Assembly (NCBI GenBank): GCA_000310025.1
Contig: FN648803.1
Location: forward strand, 1 to 11,038
DNA from: Ectocarpus siliculosus
Taxonomy: Eukaryota; Sar; Phaeophyceae; Ectocarpales; Ectocarpaceae
DNA: 11,038 nt
Reading direction: 5' to 3'
A program made the position numbers and the translations under genes. Below the pieces are notes generated by a model. It searched no databases. It had not been told where the DNA came from and saw only the letters and a list, made by a program, of their open reading frames with translations. Position 1 is the stretch's first letter. Every line of letters begins with the position of its first letter. Shown here in pieces: positions 8,601-11,038 of this stretch.

Positions 8601-10030
8601 TGATGTATGTCTGACAGGTAAGCAAGAAACGCGTGCTAGAGGCAGAGTTCGGCGTCCTCGTCCAGCTGTCGTTCGACTTGCACGAAGACCCGAGGGATAT
8701 CTTCCACCACTTCGTGCTGCTCCTCAAGGTACGAATTTCTTCGCTTCAACCCATGAGTTTTCGCAATCACATCGTGCGTGGCTCGATTCTTCAGCACCGT
8801 GTTGCGCGACGGTAGGCATGCGGTCCCCCTCCCATCTGCTTTGAAACATCGGAGGCCGCTCTGTTACAAAAGTAGATCCAGACAAGATCCGTGCTCAACG
8901 GGCGCACGATCAACACATGTCAGCAAGGCGAGCGCCGCCCCGCTCCGTCAGCAAACCAGTTTCCCCGTCTGGCTGTGCATCTGCGCACTTTCAGATGGTC
9001 GAGTCGAACGCCACCTTGTACCTTGGGGAGGAAATGATGGGCCTCCACCAGGAATCTCTCGAAACCTTCTTCCGAGAAGGCACCAACGAGGACGGCGCCA
9101 GAACGGTCAGTGGCGCCGCCGCCACCGCCGCCGCAACCGCCGGCGGGGGGCAGGATTCCCCGGGGGGCGGGCGTCCCGTATCGGACAGCGGCGCGGCAGG
9201 CGCGGACGCAGCGGGCCGTCCTCGCGTGCACGATTCGCAGGTGTGTGCTGTAGCTGTGAGTTATAGCTGCTGTGCGCTGTATTTCAACATGAACTGCTCC
9301 ATCTAGCCCCGACAGGTACGAGGCGGTTGTATAAGCACCGCTCTTTACGTGCGTTCGTGTGATTGCGATAGTACTCGGATCTGTAGACAGGATGACGGTT
9401 TCGGGTGTCCCGCACACAGGTAGTGCGGCAAAAGGATGATTGTACGGAGCCCCACACGTCACCTGGCCTGCACCCAGCTCCTTCTCCCAACCCGGTGAAT
9501 CAATACAAGCTTCAAAGCATCAAGCATCAAAACTCCAGAAAGGATTACGGGCATACCAACTACGGTATCCGAACATCCTTGGCTTCAATAACCACAAACA
9601 CATCAGATTTTCTTGTCGGTCGAGCCCCCCCCTGTCGTTGTGTGCGACCGTTGTGTTTGCAATCCGCCAGCAGAGGTACCCGTTCTTGGAAACGCCCGCT
9701 TGGCTCCAGCGTAGACCCACGAACAGGACTCGCTGGCTCGCCGGCTGGAGAGCAGGCTTTGCGCAGGAGAACGATCCGGGAGCCGGTGCCGGAAAGCAAC
9801 CCCTCCATGCTCCCGCGCCCGCGGCTGGAGAGGCAGCCGATCGGTGGTCGAAGGCAGCCGCGACCGCGAAGCTGGAAAAGCTGAGGCAGGCTGGGCAGGG
9901 GTTGGGGAAGGTGACGAGACAGCGGAGCCAGCGGCTGAACAAGGACGTCAGGAGCGGAGTGTCGTCGTTGCTGGCCCACGGAATCTCTTCCACTCGACGG
10001 GGACAGAGGCGTCGACGCATGGAGTCCTGA
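4345..10030 (+). CDS. CABLES-like: CABLES-like cyclin-box protein, eight exons, about 939 aa
   Basis: The proposed join is 4345-5625, 6238-6398, 6560-6872, 7577-7729, 8126-8320, 8618-8728, 8995-9240 and 9671-10030. Animal CABLES1/2 proteins are adaptors for cyclin-dependent kinases (Cdk5, Cdk2, Cdk3) and Abl kinase, and they end in a degenerate cyclin box. The same blocks occur here in order. They are an AALDFLTGL block near residues 187-195, an EGRLFFSC...SSVIHY block near 432-453, FSYAHLLPASTGA near 486-498, FLDDPALKVGRHRH near 562-575 and LTLSKIRSVKR near 614-624. TVALASIYFERL, NRRLAMAACLAIAYKFNE and EFGVLVQLSFDL follow up to about residue 722. The start is the first in-frame ATG, with A at -3; the frame upstream of it offers only a TTG. 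Residues 739-939 extend past the usual CABLES end. Function as a Cdk or kinase adaptor is inferred from the family. No transcript evidence is available, so exact splice sites are predictions. Confidence 0.8.
5665..5874 (+). mobile_element. MITE family copy B inside intron 1 (210 bp)
   Basis: The ends are ACCGTAGATGCCACAA at 5665 and TTGTGTCACCTACGGT at 5859-5874, an inverted pair with few mismatches. A second inverted pair, GATTTTCAAAG near 5691 and CTTTGAAAATC near 5829, lies inside them. The element aligns end to end with the reverse complement of copy A at 3198-3405. It lies within the predicted 612-bp intron 1 and makes up about a third of it. No clear target duplication can be assigned. 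Confidence 0.75.
6238..6398 (+). other. Exon 2 (residues 428-480 plus two bases)
   Basis: The acceptor AAACCAG|GAT is phase 0 and follows a pyrimidine-rich stretch that contains TCTTGCCTCTT twice (6188-6198 and 6203-6213). The sequence EGRLFFSCSKGYPL...SSVIHY aligns without gaps to the CABLES block NGRI...FSVLPY. The exon then turns strongly basic and acidic (EEQAKRARQKRIDERG). The donor AAAAG|GTGGCA is phase 2. A stronger-looking GTGAGA at 6478 exists, but no phase-0 acceptor downstream matches it. Confidence 0.65.
6560..6872 (+). other. Exon 3 (residues 481-585)
   Basis: The acceptor CGTGTTGCAG|A completes an Arg codon (AG|A) from exon 2. The frame then reads DWRGFSYAHLLPASTGA, matching the VSYTQFLLP block of CABLES. 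A Gly/Ser-rich linker of about 50 residues follows, then FLDDPALKVGRHRH, matching the LLDDP...GKHKR block. The donor GTG|GTAAGT is strong and phase 0. Intron 2 is only 161 bp, the shortest in the gene. Confidence 0.8.
7181..7252 (-). repeat. tRNA-like sequence (tRNA pseudogene or SINE head) in intron 3
   Basis: Read on the minus strand, the 72 bases begin GGCTGAGGTGGTTAGG, which resembles a pol III A box. They contain GGCTCGAATCT, a one-change match to the B-box core, and end TGCAGCC. The ends pair in five of seven positions (GGCTGAG with TGCAGCC). An anticodon-type stem CGTCT/AGACG encloses eight bases. The T-stem is mispaired and the loop size is wrong, so a working tRNA is unlikely. A tRNA-derived SINE or dead tRNA gene fits better. 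A 16-base palindrome lies just beyond it at 7272-7287. Confidence 0.45.
7272..7287. repeat. Short palindrome CTAGGCTGAAGCCTAG
   Basis: Two perfect 7-base arms surround a GA centre, 20 bases beyond the tRNA-like sequence in intron 3. GGCTTAG at 7261-7267 is a near copy of one arm. It may be part of the same inserted element. Confidence 0.4.
7577..7729 (+). other. Exon 4 (residues 586-636): start of the cyclin-box region
   Basis: The acceptor CCCTCTAG|GTG is phase 0. The TAG at 7574-7576 is in frame, so the exon cannot extend left. The sequence LLFVKPRVLKDELNARFREEHP followed by LTLSKIRSVKR aligns with the CABLES segment YVKP..LK.. E.F.E.FP..LTLSKIRSLKR. The donor GCG|GTAAGC is phase 0. Confidence 0.88.
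7755..7765 (+). repeat. Short telomere-like TTAGGGTTAGG
   Basis: One and a half TTAGGG units lie just inside intron 4, and a single TTAGGGTTAAGG occurs near 6158-6169 in intron 1. Both are too short to be a telomeric tract and may be chance. Confidence 0.3.
7883..8070. mobile_element. 188-bp MITE in intron 4 with 26-bp terminal inverted repeats
   Basis: The left end CAGTCGTGTCTCCGATATAA and the right end, whose complement reads CAGTCGTGGCTCCGATACAA, are inverted repeats over about 26 bases with few mismatches. A TA follows the right end; the left flank has TG, possibly a decayed TA. Ends starting CAGT and a TA target would fit a Tc1/mariner-derived MITE (inference). Inside, CCCTCTTA motifs recur at 7925, 7943 and 8032, and TCCGATATAAGAG at 7893-7905 is nearly inverted by CTCTTATATCCGA at 7927-7939. 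Confidence 0.75.
8126..8320 (+). other. Exon 5 (residues 637-701): core of the cyclin box
   Basis: The acceptor GCGGCAG|GGC follows a pyrimidine-rich stretch and is phase 0. The join to exon 4 gives RAGMEVSTVALASIYFERL, which lines up with the CABLES DCGLEEPTVAMAFVYFEKL residue for residue. NRRLAMAACLAIAYKFNE corresponds to the conserved cyclin helix with the N-RKL...A-LLAAK pattern. The donor CAG|GTGCGC is phase 0. The splice is strongly supported by protein similarity. Confidence 0.9.
8618..8728 (+). other. Exon 6 (residues 702-738): end of the cyclin box
   Basis: The acceptor TCTGACAG|GTA is phase 0; an in-frame TGA at 8612-8614 blocks extension. The join gives WQVSKKRVLEAEFGVLVQLS, which matches FRLNRRELIAFEFPVLVALE of CABLES at every position in register. 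HEDPRDIFHHF follows where CABLES has PEHEVMPHY. The donor AAG|GTACGA is phase 0. CABLES proteins end a few residues after this point. Confidence 0.9.
8995..9240 (+). other. Exon 7 (residues 739-820): first part of the C-terminal extension
   Basis: The acceptor CACTTTCAG|ATG is phase 0. The first 30 or so residues (MVESNATLYLGEEMMGLHQE...FF) look helical and may finish the last cyclin-fold helix. The rest is Ala/Gly/Ser-rich low complexity. The donor CAG|GTGTGT is phase 0. If this intron is retained, the frame stops at 9304-9306 after 21 further residues, giving a shorter alternative C-terminus. Confidence 0.65.
9671..10030 (+). other. Exon 8 (residues 821-939): basic C-terminal tail and stop
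   Basis: The acceptor AATCCGCCAG|CAG (or three bases later) is phase 0 and keeps the frame to the TGA at 10028-10030. The tail begins QRYPFLETPAWLQRRP. It then has an Ala/Pro/Gly stretch, a Lys/Arg-rich segment (KAAATAKLEKLRQ...RQRSQRLNKD) and an Arg-rich end (RRGQRRRR). It could carry a nuclear localisation signal. No family match is recognised. An overlapping +1 frame is open for about 92 codons, so the frame choice rests on phase consistency. Confidence 0.55.
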
Positions 10031-11038
10031 CGAAGCTTTCGGGTGGCCAGTTGTGCCTCCGCGGGGCGGGGCCGGTCATCGATTTTTTAGTAGAACGCAG
10101 AAGGGGAACAGGTGTAGCATGAGGGGTTGGATCACTTTAGACATGTGGTTTGATCTTACCGAAGGAAACAAGCGCGCCAAGCAAGATTGCTTTTCGATGA
10201 GACGTGGTTTGTTGGAGGGGGGATTGAATTGGACGAGGTATGGGCATGTTACTACTGACATACACGTGCCAGTGGAAAACAGAACATGGCCAGAATGCGG
10301 TTATTGAATGCAGCGCTGCTTGCTGAGTGTGATTCCCCGTCGTTCGAGCGGCCTCAGCTAGCGTGCAAAAATGCTTGGACTTGATTTACAGAACGGGCCC
10401 GGAGATAAGAAATGTAACAATTGGGTCGAGGCTCAGTTTCTTATTTCATCGCCACTCTCGAGCACAGACAAGTTGTTGTACCTGTGTTTAGTCTAGGATC
10501 CACCGCTAAGCTGTGCTACTTACCACTATTCTCTTAGTTTTCGTTAAACTTTGAGCATTTGTTTCTTAACGAAATATTTCTTAAATTTGGAGCTCGTTGA
10601 TGAGTCGCTGACACAGGGCATATGAAGAAGTTCAAGCAACGACGGGAAAGATGTAGGGGGGAGTGTACTCATCGTGTCGTCCATGCCGTCGTCGTTAGAC
10701 CATTGACCTCGCATCCGTACAAAGCCGGGACGGAGCACGCCGGTTTCTCACCGGACCAGGCCGTCACGTTACCAAGCGCGAAGCACCGTGAAGTATTCGC
10801 CGAGTCGCATGAGGGGTGCGCTCCGTCCTGCTAAGTGTGGTCGACATGTTGTGCTTACTTCCTTGCGTACGGATGGCAGCTGCGTATGATTTGTATTATA
10901 TTTTGGTGTTTTAATTTTCAGAGACCGTTAAAAGCACTGTGTAACTGCCTCGAGGGTGCTCTTGACCATTTTAACACGACGTGGTGCGATCATCTCCTTT
11001 GCGCGGAGTGAGGGTTCTCGACCCCGCACAACATAATC
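10031..11038. other. Probable 3' UTR and downstream spacer, no gene seen
   Basis: Only short open frames occur, the largest being 70 codons at 10622-10834, with no recognisable domain. AT-rich stretches lie near 10530-10590 and 10890-10920. TTCGTTAA at 10540-10547 and TTAACGAA at 10566-10573 form an 8-bp inverted pair that could fold as a hairpin. No canonical AATAAA polyadenylation signal is seen just after the stop. Confidence 0.4.

Noticed and set aside
9844-10122. A 92-codon alternative frame over exon 8
   Set aside because: It cannot be reached from exon 7 in phase 0 with the best acceptor, and it looks like a shifted translation of the same GC-rich sequence. It remains possible if another acceptor is used.
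1-11038. CRISPR array, bacterial defence system, phage or operon
   Set aside because: There are no regularly spaced repeats with unique spacers, no ribosome-binding-site-led gene runs, and the main gene is intron-rich and eukaryotic.

Overview
The window looks like nuclear DNA of a eukaryote, most likely a stramenopile and specifically a brown alga of the Ectocarpus type. The reasons are moderately GC-rich sequence, a gene cut into short exons by GT-AG introns of about 160-700 bases, Ala/Gly/Ser-rich low-complexity coding sequence, long gene-poor spacers and many small inverted-repeat transposon remnants. The lineage is an inference from style. There is no sign of bacterial operons, CRISPR or phage genes.

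The main content is one plus-strand gene, about 4345-10030, reconstructed here as eight exons encoding about 939 residues. Its second half matches, in order and almost without gaps, the C-terminal half of the animal CABLES1/CABLES2 proteins (Cdk5 and Abl enzyme substrate), which ends in a cyclin box. The matching blocks lie on exons 2, 3, 4, 5 and 6. The joins proposed at introns 4 and 5 restore the CABLES alignment residue by residue. Exon 1 is a long low-complexity N-terminal region, and exons 7-8 add about 200 residues that CABLES proteins do not have. Six of the seven introns are phase 0.

Layout: 1-422 has no supported gene. 423-1352 holds a short plus-strand reading frame that looks like the C-terminal remnant of a transposon-type protein. 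1353-2028 is spacer. 2029-2817 is a 789-bp element with terminal inverted repeats and tandem 18-bp subterminal units. 2900-2965 is a possible short leader exon. 3198-3405 is copy A of a roughly 210-bp MITE family. 3406-4344 is the probable promoter and 5' region. 4345-10030 is the CABLES-like gene. Its introns hold MITE copy B (intron 1, inverted relative to A), a tRNA-like sequence on the minus strand (intron 3) and a third, unrelated MITE (intron 4). 10031-11038 is 3' UTR or spacer with no convincing gene.

The window therefore combines one conserved cell-cycle or kinase-adaptor-type gene with a dense record of small non-autonomous transposons. I saw no multi-gene system. The most useful results are the gene reconstruction, its unusual C-terminal extension, a possible distant first exon, and three MITE families found by comparing sequence within the window.
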